A stretch of DNA of 14,767 nt from the NCBI GenBank assembly GCA_017965685.1, contig JAGCPM010000132.1, positions 1 through 14,767 on the forward strand, in the 5' to 3' direction. The stretch is from Kiritimatiellia bacterium. Lineage in GTDB: Bacteria; Verrucomicrobiota; Kiritimatiellia; RFP12; UBA1067. The notes beneath the pieces are model-generated. The model was not told the DNA's origin, ran no database searches, and saw nothing but the letters and a program-made list of their open reading frames with translations. Positions 1-6,121 of this stretch are shown in pieces (positions within the stretch are counted from its first letter, which is position 1; every line of letters starts with the position of its first letter). The position numbers and the translations under genes were made by a program.

Positions 1-1
1 C

Positions 2-103
2 CAGATCAGGCAACTTGAGGACTGGATCAACTCAATTCACAGGGAATCACTAAACGGAGAGACTGCATATGCTTACGATTCACGTCTGGCCAAAGCGGCT
101 TAA
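2..103 (+). CDS. Possible C-terminal end of an unidentified protein (cut by window edge)
   Basis: A reading frame open from the left edge runs 33 codons to a TAA at 101-103. The peptide (…LEDWINSIHRESLNGE… ending DSRLAKAA) has a mixed, soluble-protein-like composition and would converge on rsmD. I do not recognise the family. The alternative forward frame beginning at the ATG at 69 runs deep into rsmD antisense and becomes Arg/Pro-rich, so it looks like a shadow. The call rests only on composition and on the edge frame being open, so it could be chance. Confidence 0.35.
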   Translation, partial: QIRQLEDWINSIHRESLNGETAYAYDSRLAKAA

Positions 104-140
104 GGAGTTTTTGCTGACCCACCCTCTTTACAAGTCACCT

Positions 141-172
141 CGGAGTTCAAAGCAATGGAACTTTGAATTCTG
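141..172. terminator. Stem-loop between convergent gene ends (possible bidirectional terminator)
   Basis: The arms TTCAAAG (146-152) and CTTTGAA (161-167) pair around an 8-nt loop. The stem extends outward to about 141/172 with two G-U pairs. It lies in the 110-nt gap between the possible forward gene end (103) and the rsmD stop (214), where a terminator would be expected. There is no clear U-tract on either side, so it is not a canonical intrinsic terminator. I see no other gene in 104-213. Confidence 0.35.
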
Positions 173-213
173 GAGCATCGGAACACCACCGCGGTTTGCC
201 ACAATTATCAAAT

Positions 214-792
214 TCAAATTGCATCAGGCAAGGCACGAAGCCGTTGCCAAACGACAAGCCGAGTCTTGCCGTAGCAGCGGTCGCGGAAGACCTCCCAACC
301 CTCCGGCGCGACCGCCTTTTGGCGGGATGTCATTTCGGCGACGAAGAATCCGCCCTCCTTCACGACACCGCGCATTGCGAGCGTGGCGAGGACCTTTTCG
401 TAGCCGCGCTCCTCGCCCAAGGCATATGGCGGATCGGCAAACACAATGTCATAAGGTGCGCCGCCAAACCCGGCAAGCCAGCTGTAGGCGTCCGCGCGAA
501 CTACGGCGGCTTTCTGAGCGTTTTCGCCGAGAATAGCCGTGATATTCGCCTTTATGACGGCCAAATGGCGCGGATTTGCCTCGACGAGCGTGGCATGGGC
601 CGCGCCGCGCGAAAGAGCCTCGATGCCTACCGCGCCACTACCCGAGAACAGATCAAGGAAGCGCGAACCGGGGACGGTCCCCATTAAAATGCTGAACAGG
701 GCTTCACGGACCGATTCCTGAGTTGGGCGTATATCGCCCGATTTCGGGGCTTTCAGGGACTGTCCCCGATATTTGCCGCCAGCGATTCTCAA
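214..792 (-). CDS. rsmD: 16S rRNA (guanine(966)-N2)-methyltransferase RsmD
   Basis: RsmD transfers a methyl group from S-adenosylmethionine to N2 of G966 in 16S rRNA during small-subunit assembly. The 192-residue product starts [10 protein letters not shown], typical of the family. It has the SAM-binding motif [20 protein letters not shown] (residues 46-64) and the catalytic DPPY motif in DIVFADPPY (about 115-123). The length is normal for RsmD. The start is TTG at 792, overlapping the queF stop as TTGA, with a GGAG Shine-Dalgarno (SD) sequence 8 nt upstream. It is the last gene of the leftward operon. Two copies of the palindromic GGGGACNGTCCCC-like element fall inside it. One (670-682) encodes GTVP just before motif I; the other (about 756-769) lies in the conserved YRGQSL region in a different frame. 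Confidence 0.95.
   Translation of the reverse strand: MRIAGGKYRGQSLKAPKSGDIRPTQESVREALFSILMGTVPGSRFLDLFSGSGAVGIEALSRGAAHATLVEANPRHLAVIKANITAILGENAQKAAVVRADAYSWLAGFGGAPYDIVFADPPYALGEERGYEKVLATLAMRGVVKEGGFFVAEMTSRQKAVAPEGWEVFRDRCYGKTRLVVWQRLRALPDAI
670..682. repeat. GGGGACNGTCCCC palindrome, copy 1 (in rsmD)
   Basis: GGGGACGGTCCCC is a 13-base interrupted palindrome. On the rsmD strand it reads GGG ACC GTC CCC, that is Gly-Thr-Val-Pro (residues 38-41), in the linker just before the SAM-binding strand SRFLDLF. Confidence 0.75.
756..769. repeat. GGGGACNGTCCCC-like element, copy 2 (in rsmD, diverged)
   Basis: AGGGACTGTCCCCG matches the element except at one end base. It lies in the rsmD start region and is read as RGQSL, a different frame from the other copies. 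RsmD is naturally RGxxL here, so this copy could be coincidence. Confidence 0.4.
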
Positions 793-1259
793 TCGCGGAC
801 TCCATTCCAGCGCGCGAAACGTTCCGCCGCAAGTTTCTTGTACGCCGAGGTCGAAGCGCCGTTGACGAAAGGATCGATGGAAATTCCGCCTCGCGATGCG
901 AAGCGTCCTACGACTTCGAGATACTTCGGCTTCATCAGCCGGAACAAATCGCCGTAAATCACATTGACAACGTCCTCATGGAAGTCGCCATGGTTGCGAA
1001 ACGAGAAGAGATAGAGCTTTAGCGACTTGGACTCCACGAGCTTCTTCGCCGGCACGTAGCGAATCGTCAGCGTCGCAAAATCGGGCTGGCCGGTTTTAGG
1101 GCAGAGGGTGGTGAACTCGTTCGCCGTAAGACTGACCCAATAGTCGCGCTCAGGATGGGCGTTCGCAAACGTCTCCAGGACGGACAGATCGTATGTAGAG
1201 GGGATGGGCGTTTTGGAGCCCAAAGTCTTGAGCGACGAGAGGTCTTTTCTGGCAGGCAT
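789..1259 (-). CDS. queF: NADPH-dependent 7-cyano-7-deazaguanine reductase QueF
   Basis: QueF reduces preQ0 to preQ1 with NADPH in queuosine synthesis. The 156-residue product is the short, single-domain (YkvM-like) type. Visible hallmarks are the nucleophilic Cys53 in [12 protein letters not shown], Asp60, the QueF signature [15 protein letters not shown] (76-90) for nucleotide binding, and the following GDFHED. The ATG at 1259 is chosen over an upstream in-frame start because it is preceded by AAGGAGAATCAGCA, a strong SD at good spacing, and the extra upstream residues have no family likeness. It lies 23 nt after queD and overlaps the TTG start of rsmD, so all three are probably cotranscribed and partly translationally coupled. 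The product feeds Tgt, encoded at 7321-8445. Confidence 0.95.
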   Translation of the reverse strand: MPARKDLSSLKTLGSKTPIPSTYDLSVLETFANAHPERDYWVSLTANEFTTLCPKTGQPDFATLTIRYVPAKKLVESKSLKLYLFSFRNHGDFHEDVVNVIYGDLFRLMKPKYLEVVGRFASRGGISIDPFVNGASTSAYKKLAAERFARWNGVRD

Positions 1260-1282
1260 TGCTGATTCTCCTTGATCTCGTA

Positions 1283-1687
1283 TTACGGTCTGTATTCGGC
1301 GCAGCTCGTGGCGGTTTCCCACACCTTTACGGCGACGAGAGCGGGGACAGACCCCTTCAGCTCGCCGTAAAAATGGCGCGCGAGGTTTTCGGCGGTCGAA
1401 CGGAAAGGAATGGCGACAGTTCGCATTTCATGCCTTTCCACCACGGAGGCTATTTCGCATTCGCCGGGCGATGCGGTATTGTAGATGAAGGCATGGTCGA
1501 ACTTTGCACAGATGATATCCTCCGCGACGCGCTTGAGGTCCTTGAAATCCATAACCATATCGTCGCCTTCGCCGGCGACGGATATGTCAACGCGGTAGGT
1601 GTGGCCGTGGAGGTTCTTGCAGAGGCCGTTGTGGTTGGTTAGGACGTGCGCCGCATCGAACGAGATAGTCTTCGTTATGGTGGTCAT
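1283..1687 (-). CDS. queD: 6-carboxy-5,6,7,8-tetrahydropterin synthase QueD
   Basis: QueD converts 7,8-dihydroneopterin triphosphate to 6-carboxytetrahydropterin, the first committed step to preQ0 and queuosine. The 134-residue protein has the zinc ligands His14 (FDAAH), His27 and His29 (HGHTY). It also has the catalytic Cys23 (LCKNLHGH), Asp64-His65 (FDHAFIYN) and the substrate-binding Glu in WETATS (121-127 region). The ATG at 1687 shares its A with the TGA of the upstream thioesterase gene (TGATG), and AAAGGGG gives an SD about 9 nt away. QueF follows after 23 nt. A variant of the repeated palindrome (1343-1356, GSVP in frame) sits just before the strand LVAVKVWET. QueC and QueE are not in the window. 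Confidence 0.95.
   Translation of the reverse strand: MTTITKTISFDAAHVLTNHNGLCKNLHGHTYRVDISVAGEGDDMVMDFKDLKRVAEDIICAKFDHAFIYNTASPGECEIASVVERHEMRTVAIPFRSTAENLARHFYGELKGSVPALVAVKVWETATSCAEYRP
1343..1356. repeat. GGGGACAGACCCC element, copy 3 (in queD, variant)
   Basis: GGGGACAGACCCCT differs from the palindrome core at one arm base. On the queD strand it encodes Gly-Ser-Val-Pro (residues 112-115), immediately before the strand [10 protein letters not shown]. Confidence 0.6.
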
Positions 1688-2097
1688 CAGTCATCCCCTT
1701 TCGTCATGATTTCGACAAATCTTTCCGGCGGCGGGCAGGGCCGGAACGTCTTTAGGTCGATGAAGGCGTGACGAGTAAAGCCGGAGACGAGGACGCGATC
1801 CTCGCCCTTGCGACGGACCTCGCACGCTATTTCTATGCGGACGCCCTTCTGCGACTGGACCCAAGCGGTGATTTCGAGCAGGTCGTCGTAATGCGCACTG
1901 CCGCGGTAGTCGCATTCGGCGTGGGTCACAGGCAGCCCCCAGCCTTCGGCCTCGCACTCTTTGTACGTGTAGCCGCACGCGCGCATCAGTTCGTTGCGGG
2001 CACGCTCGAACATGGTCAAGTAGTTGCCGTAGTAGACTACGCCCATCATGTCGGTATCCGCGTAAGGGACGCGGTATTCCATCGTTATCTTCTTCAT
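1687..2097 (-). CDS. YbgC/4-hydroxybenzoyl-CoA-type hotdog thioesterase
   Basis: This is predicted to be an acyl-CoA thioesterase of the single-hotdog YbgC/4HBT family, hydrolysing a CoA thioester in the cytoplasm. The 136-residue product has the family motif YADTDMMGVVYYGNYLTMFE (12-31), with Asp16 as probable catalytic residue, followed by ERARNELM and the later strand GVRIEIACEVRR. The ATG at 2097 is preferred because it overlaps the stop of the upstream pseudouridine synthase (ATGA), has a GGAGAG SD, and yields a standard family length; the upstream extension is only a shadow of the neighbour. YbgC often lies beside tol-pal genes, but none are present here, so the substrate is unknown. 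Confidence 0.85.
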   Translation of the reverse strand: MKKITMEYRVPYADTDMMGVVYYGNYLTMFERARNELMRACGYTYKECEAEGWGLPVTHAECDYRGSAHYDDLLEITAWVQSQKGVRIEIACEVRRKGEDRVLVSGFTRHAFIDLKTFRPCPPPERFVEIMTKGDD

Positions 2098-2819
2098 TTT
2101 ACCAGACTCTCCATTTCCTCTTTCGTCAAATCTCGCCACTCGCCCGGCTTCATTTCCGGAGGGAGCCGCAATGCCCCGATTGCGATGCGTTCCAGCGACA
2201 GCACTATAAGATGTGCGGCCGAGCACATCTGGCGTATCTGGCGCTTGTGGCCTTCCTTAAGAACGAATTCGAGCTTTGCGGTGTTGTCGCGCCGCACGTC
2301 GATAACGGCGACACTCGCAGGGCGGGTCATGTAGCCGTCTTCCATCCTCACGCTGCCGCGCAGGATTTCGAGCTTTTCTAGGCTCCACTTGCCGGCGACA
2401 CGAACCGAATAGCGCTTCTCGTGCTCAAATCGAGGATGCGTCAGGCGGAAAGCAAGGTCACCATCGTTGCTCATCAGGAGGAGTCCTTCGGACTCCTTGT
2501 CGAGCCTGCCGACCGGCACGAGACGCTCCTTGATTCCGGCCTCGACCATAATATCGCGCACAGTCCTTCCGCCGAAAGGATCATCCATGGATGAAAGAAC
2601 GCCGACCGGCTTATAGAGCATGATCGTGCGCTTAGCCTCGCTTGCTCCGATTTTCGCGCCATCCACGGTTATCTCCACGGCAGCCGGATCGAAACGCGCG
2701 CCGGGCTCGCAGCAGATTGCGCCATCGACGGCCACGCGACCTTCCTCTATTATGCGGGCCGAGCCTCTTCTGGACGCGATGCCTGCCGCGGCGAGGATAT
2801 TCTGAAGTCGCTCGCCCAT
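2094..2819 (-). CDS. rluB: RsuA/RluB-family pseudouridine synthase
   Basis: This enzyme isomerises a uridine to pseudouridine in ribosomal RNA. RluB-type members act on 23S rRNA near 2605 and RsuA on 16S 516; the sequence fits RluB/YpuL-like proteins better but I cannot separate them firmly. An N-terminal S4 RNA-binding domain (about 2-60, ERLQNILAAAGIASRR) is followed by the catalytic domain with LYKPVGVLSS and GRLDKESEGLLL, whose Asp (residue 107) is the catalytic aspartate. The C-terminal EGHKRQIRQMC motif is also typical. The ATG at 2819 overlaps the thiD TGA by one base. A TTG at 2822 is an alternative start and has slightly better spacing from AGGAGG (8 versus 11 nt). Confidence 0.88.
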   Translation of the reverse strand: MGERLQNILAAAGIASRRGSARIIEEGRVAVDGAICCEPGARFDPAAVEITVDGAKIGASEAKRTIMLYKPVGVLSSMDDPFGGRTVRDIMVEAGIKERLVPVGRLDKESEGLLLMSNDGDLAFRLTHPRFEHEKRYSVRVAGKWSLEKLEILRGSVRMEDGYMTRPASVAVIDVRRDNTAKLEFVLKEGHKRQIRQMCSAAHLIVLSLERIAIGALRLPPEMKPGEWRDLTKEEMESLVK

Positions 2820-3577
2820 CAAACGCCCTTCCTCCTTGCAAAGCCAAGAACGCCTATTCCCTCGCCTTCGCCAAGCGGGAAGGATGTCGCAATCGCATCA
2901 TGCACATAAGCCTTTGCACCGGCAATAGCCTCCTTGAGTCCCCGCCCGAGAGCGAGTTCGCATGCGATTGCGGCGGAAAGCGAGCAGCCCGTCCCGTGCG
3001 TCGAGACGGGATTCGCTATTCGCGGCGCGGTGAACTTCGTCTCGACTCCGTTTTCAATCAAAACATCGATAGCTTCGTCCTCTCCGGCATGTCCGCCCTT
3101 GACAAGAACGGGGACAGTCCCCGAAAATGCGCCCATTGAGCGCAGGACGTCGGCTTCCGGCAGATTCGGCGTGACGAGAGTTGCCATTGGCATGAGTTCG
3201 TTGACGAATGCGCGGACCGTCGCCTCTTTCGCGAGCGGCGCGCCGGAAGTCGCGACCATCACGGGATCGAACACCTTCGGAATGGACGTAAAACGCGCAA
3301 GAACCTTCGCGACGGCGCGCACAATCTCCGCTGAGCCAAACATTCCCGTCTTGAGCGCGCGTATGTCGTACGTGCCGAGAACGGCCTCAAGCTGGGCCGC
3401 GACGAATTCCGGGCTCGCCAGCTCGACGGCCGCAACTTCGCGCGGATTCTGGGCAGTAAGCGCGGTTATCGCCGTGCAGCCATGGAGTCCGTACGCGTGG
3501 CAGGTCCGCAGGTCGGCCTGGATTCCGGCATTGCCGCCGGAGTCGCTGCCGGCTATTGTGAGGACGCAATTCGTCAT
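2819..3577 (-). CDS. thiD: Hydroxymethylpyrimidine/phosphomethylpyrimidine kinase ThiD
   Basis: ThiD phosphorylates HMP and HMP-P to HMP-PP, the pyrimidine half of thiamine. The 252-residue ribokinase-fold protein begins with the family signature VLTIAGSDSGGNAGIQADL. It carries ALKTGMF (74-80), DPVMVATSG (104-112), TPNLPEA (136-142), VKGGH (159-163) and the anion-hole/catalytic HGTGCSLSAAIA with Cys198. Its ATG overlaps the mscS stop (ATGA). The stretch between NLPEADVL and VLVKGGH is only about 14 residues and contains GTVP from the repeated palindrome (3110-3122); relatives as I recall them carry a longer helix here, so the region seems shortened. No other thiamine gene and no TPP riboswitch is visible nearby. 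Confidence 0.93.
   Translation of the reverse strand: MTNCVLTIAGSDSGGNAGIQADLRTCHAYGLHGCTAITALTAQNPREVAAVELASPEFVAAQLEAVLGTYDIRALKTGMFGSAEIVRAVAKVLARFTSIPKVFDPVMVATSGAPLAKEATVRAFVNELMPMATLVTPNLPEADVLRSMGAFSGTVPVLVKGGHAGEDEAIDVLIENGVETKFTAPRIANPVSTHGTGCSLSAAIACELALGRGLKEAIAGAKAYVHDAIATSFPLGEGEGIGVLGFARRKGV
3110..3122. repeat. GGGGACNGTCCCC palindrome, copy 4 (in thiD)
   Basis: GGGGACAGTCCCC is preceded by AAC on the plus strand. On the thiD strand it encodes Gly-Thr-Val-Pro (153-156) just before VLVKGGH. The 16-base string AACGGGGACAGTCCCC also occurs, inverted, at copy 5. Confidence 0.8.
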
Positions 3578-4401
3578 GACGCCTGATGGACGGTCAGCTG
3601 CGGGAATGGAATCTCTATGCCGGCATTGTTGAGCGCGGAATGGATAGCGTCAAGAGACGCGGAATAGACGCGCCAATAGTCGCCGGAAAGCGACCATGGG
3701 CGGACGTTGATCGTGATTGCGCTGTCATCCAGCGAGCCGATGAATATCGACGGCGCAGGAGTATCAAGAACGCCTTCAACGGATGAGACTGCATTGCCGA
3801 TCACCTCTATGGCCTTCTTGAGGTCGCTGCCGTACGCGACGCCGACCTTCATATCCACACGACGGCGGCCGAGCGCGGAATAGTTCGTTATCGGCGAACC
3901 CCATGCGTTCTTATTGGGAACGGTTATGCGCTTGTTGTCCGGCGTGGCAAGGACGGTCGCCATCATGTTGACCTCCTTTACGGAACCGGTGAGACCCGCG
4001 ACCTCAACGAAGTCGCCCACCTTGAAAGGCTCGTTGACGGCAATCATCATTCCGCTCGCCAGATTGCCGAGGGTTTCCTGGCAGGCGAAGCCGACTATGA
4101 AGCCGGTAACGCCCAATCCCGCGACAAGCGGCGTGACGTCCACGCCAAGACGGCTCAGAATCATTATGCCGATGACTATCCAGCCGACCTTCGCAAGGGT
4201 TGAAACGATGAAGTCGATGAAGAGGGTATGCTGCTTGCCACCCTTTGAAAGAGCGCCTCGCACGACCTTCTCGAGGAGCGCGATGCCGTAGCGTCCTACA
4301 AGAAAGAGGACGATTGCCAGGCCGATGTTGATCGCGGTATCGACGCCCTTAGCGGCGAGCCACGCCGAGATGTGGTTCCATATATCTGTTGCCATTGCCA
4401 T
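3574..4401 (-). CDS. mscS: Small-conductance mechanosensitive channel, MscS family
   Basis: This is a heptameric inner-membrane channel that opens under membrane tension and releases solutes on hypo-osmotic shock. The 275-residue product is close in length to E. coli MscS (286). Three hydrophobic segments are visible: about 20-42, 66-86, and the glycine/alanine-rich pore helix PLVAGLGVTGFIVGFACQET (91-110) leading to NLASGMMIAVNEPFKVGDFV. The beta domain and C-terminal alpha/beta domain follow (VPNKNAWGSPITNYS, then FPQLTVH at the end). ATG 4401 has a strong SD (AAGGAGG, 7 nt spacing). The gene follows the MBL hydrolase after 25 nt, the largest gap of the operon, and overlaps thiD. Confidence 0.92.
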   Translation of the reverse strand: MAMATDIWNHISAWLAAKGVDTAINIGLAIVLFLVGRYGIALLEKVVRGALSKGGKQHTLFIDFIVSTLAKVGWIVIGIMILSRLGVDVTPLVAGLGVTGFIVGFACQETLGNLASGMMIAVNEPFKVGDFVEVAGLTGSVKEVNMMATVLATPDNKRITVPNKNAWGSPITNYSALGRRRVDMKVGVAYGSDLKKAIEVIGNAVSSVEGVLDTPAPSIFIGSLDDSAITINVRPWSLSGDYWRVYSASLDAIHSALNNAGIEIPFPQLTVHQAS

Positions 4402-4426
4402 TTTGATTCCTCCTTTTGCGTTGTGT

Positions 4427-5029
4427 TTAGAAGAGATAGGGGTTGGTGCGCTTCTCGCGTCCGATGGTCGTTTCGGGGCCGTGTCCGGGAATTACTCGGA
4501 TTCCATCCGGCAAGGCGACAAGCTTGGCGAGCGAGGCCATGAGAGTCGGCATGCTGCCGCCCGGCAGGTCGGTGCGGCCCACAGAGCCGGCGAAAAGAGT
4601 ATCACCCGCGAACAGAATACCTTCATTCTCAAGCAGGTAGCACACTCCGCCGGGCGTATGGCCAGGAGTGCGGATGACCTTGAACGGTCCTTGCAATTCG
4701 TCAACGGAGACGAGATTCGCCGGTTTCGGCGGCACAGGATACTCCGGCGGATTGGTGTTGAAGGGATGGCCGAACATCGGTGCGTCAGCGAGATCCATGA
4801 AAACCGCAAGATCGGGCCATTTCGCCTGCAGCCCCGCAATTCCCGAAACATGGTCGAAGTGCGCGTGCGTTAGGAGAATCGCGCTGGGGACTGTCCCCGT
4901 TTTCTCCAGTGCGGCGATTATGGTCTCAGGCTCGCTGCCCGGATCGATCACGAACGTTTCGCCGGAATCCGACGCCACTATCGAGCAATTGACGGCATAG
5001 GAGCCGACTTCAATCGTGTTCACTTTCAT
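4427..5029 (-). CDS. MBL-fold metallo-hydrolase (GloB/YcbL-like)
   Basis: This is a metallo-beta-lactamase-fold hydrolase of the glyoxalase II-like/YcbL group, a cytoplasmic enzyme probably acting on a thioester such as S-lactoylglutathione or a relative. The 200-residue product contains the whole metal site: THAHFDH (54-60; His55, His57, Asp59, His60), His124 in GHTPGG, Asp143 in AGDTLF, and His183 in PGHGPETTIG. The GSVGRTDLPGG segment is typical. At about 200 residues it lacks the C-terminal domain of true GloB. The ATG at 5029 is preferred because it forms an ATGA overlap with the upstream stop; an ATG at 5041 would add MGED. A palindrome copy (4886-4898) encodes GTVP just before AILLTHAH. 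Confidence 0.88.
   Translation of the reverse strand: MKVNTIEVGSYAVNCSIVASDSGETFVIDPGSEPETIIAALEKTGTVPSAILLTHAHFDHVSGIAGLQAKWPDLAVFMDLADAPMFGHPFNTNPPEYPVPPKPANLVSVDELQGPFKVIRTPGHTPGGVCYLLENEGILFAGDTLFAGSVGRTDLPGGSMPTLMASLAKLVALPDGIRVIPGHGPETTIGREKRTNPYLF
4886..4898. repeat. GGGGACNGTCCCC palindrome, copy 5 (in MBL hydrolase gene)
   Basis: GGGGACTGTCCCC is the reverse-complement orientation of copy 4. On the coding strand it encodes Gly-Thr-Val-Pro (residues 45-48), just before the strand AILLTHAH that leads into the metal site. Confidence 0.8.
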
Positions 5030-5964
5030 ATCTTCGCCCATTGAGGATACTCGGTTCTAATCTCCATGGCCTGCCCTGTCGAGGGATGGGAGAACGCGGC
5101 CGCGAGCGCGTGAAGGCAATGTCCTTCCATGCCGTCTTCCGGGAACGCGCCGTACAAAGTGTCGCCAACGATATGCATCCTCGCCATCGCCAACTGCGCG
5201 CGTATCTGGTGGGTTACACCGGTAAAGATCGTCACTTCCAGAAGGGTGCGCGTTTCGTTCCCGACCGTCGTGCGGCCGACAGGCGTAAACTTCGTAACGG
5301 CGCGCATCGGGCGCAACTTCTCCCTCATCGCCATCGTCAGACGGTTGCGGCGCGCGTCAATCATCCGGCAATATGGAAGAGTGGGGTCGTGCGCGAGGTC
5401 GTTTTCAAGCGTTCCACCCACGGCAACCTCCCCTTCTACTAGAGCGAGATACGTCTTCCTGACGGTCTGAGCGGCGAACTGGGCTCGCAACGCGGCGAAC
5501 GATTCCGCGGTGCGCGCGACCAAGACGAGTCCAGAGGTGCCGGAATCGATCCTGTGCAAAGCGCCTGCCATCAGAGGGTGGTCACCGAGAGGTATGCATT
5601 CCGGGTATCGCGCAACGACTGCGTTCATCAGAGTTCCTGTCTCGCCGCGAGAAATGGGATGCACCGCCATGCCGCAAGGCTTGTCGAAGGCCAGTAGAGA
5701 ATCGTCCGCGTACATTTCTTTCACAGCGATTGCGGGATTGGGCGCAACCGTATTATCCTTCGTTTCCGCGAGACGCAGCACAGATATCCGCTCACCGCCA
5801 TGAAGCTTCATGCCCTTGGCGGCGCAATGTCCGTCGACGAGGACATCTCCAGCCGAAATACCCTCGCGCACCAGAGAGCGCGCGGTCGTCGGGAAAGCGG
5901 CGAGAAGGGCGGCATCCAGCCGGACGCCGCCCTCTTTCACGGTGATGTCCACACCGCTAATCAT
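5026..5964 (-). CDS. RluA/RluD-family pseudouridine synthase
   Basis: This is an RNA pseudouridine synthase of the RluA family, which modifies 23S rRNA or tRNA. The 312-residue product has an N-terminal S4 domain (about 13-62: VRLDAALLAAFPTTARS…VLVDG), the fold motif LLAFDKPCGMAVHP (90-103), and the catalytic HRIDSGTSGLVLVAR (137-151) with Asp140. QIRAQLA near 253-259 is the conserved C-terminal motif. The family form is usually HRLDxxTSG, so Ile and Ser replace common residues without loss of the aspartate. Its ATG at 5964 lies inside the last codons of the small lipoprotein gene (8-nt overlap) and has no obvious SD, suggesting translational coupling. Which uridine is targeted cannot be told. 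Confidence 0.88.
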   Translation of the reverse strand: MISGVDITVKEGGVRLDAALLAAFPTTARSLVREGISAGDVLVDGHCAAKGMKLHGGERISVLRLAETKDNTVAPNPAIAVKEMYADDSLLAFDKPCGMAVHPISRGETGTLMNAVVARYPECIPLGDHPLMAGALHRIDSGTSGLVLVARTAESFAALRAQFAAQTVRKTYLALVEGEVAVGGTLENDLAHDPTLPYCRMIDARRNRLTMAMREKLRPMRAVTKFTPVGRTTVGNETRTLLEVTIFTGVTHQIRAQLAMARMHIVGDTLYGAFPEDGMEGHCLHALAAAFSHPSTGQAMEIRTEYPQWAKI

Positions 5965-6121
5965 ACTGGTTCATTATCGACGGTGCTATCGGTGCCATGC
6001 CCTCCCAGCCCTTGTTGGAACTCCATGGGAGCGCTGTATCCTCGGCCGTATCGGCCAGGCAGCCCGCCAGAAGCGCAACCGCTAGAGCCGCGAGCAGAAC
6101 CTTAGTCGGCAAAGACGACAT
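5957..6121 (-). CDS. Small predicted lipoprotein, 54 residues
   Basis: A short ORF lies between the coiled-coil gene and the RluD-like gene and overlaps both, by 20 nt upstream and 8 nt downstream. It begins MSSLPTKVLLAALAVALLAG, a short signal peptide with a hydrophobic core. A lipobox LLAGC follows (Cys21), so the mature form would be a lipid-anchored peptide of only 34 residues containing LPWSSNKGWEGMAP and ending NQYD. The ATG at 6121 is preceded by GAAGGAAGG, a good SD though close to the start; a TTG at 6112 is an alternative. I do not recognise the mature part; two tryptophans and a Pro-rich tail stand out. Placement right after a membrane-anchored coiled-coil gene suggests an envelope role, which is inference. 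Confidence 0.75.
   Translation of the reverse strand: MSSLPTKVLLAALAVALLAGCLADTAEDTALPWSSNKGWEGMAPIAPSIMNQYD

Noticed and set aside
69..536. Forward ORF starting at ATG 69 with a GGAGA sequence upstream
   Set aside because: From about 214 it runs antisense to rsmD and becomes Arg/Pro-rich without any recognisable motif.
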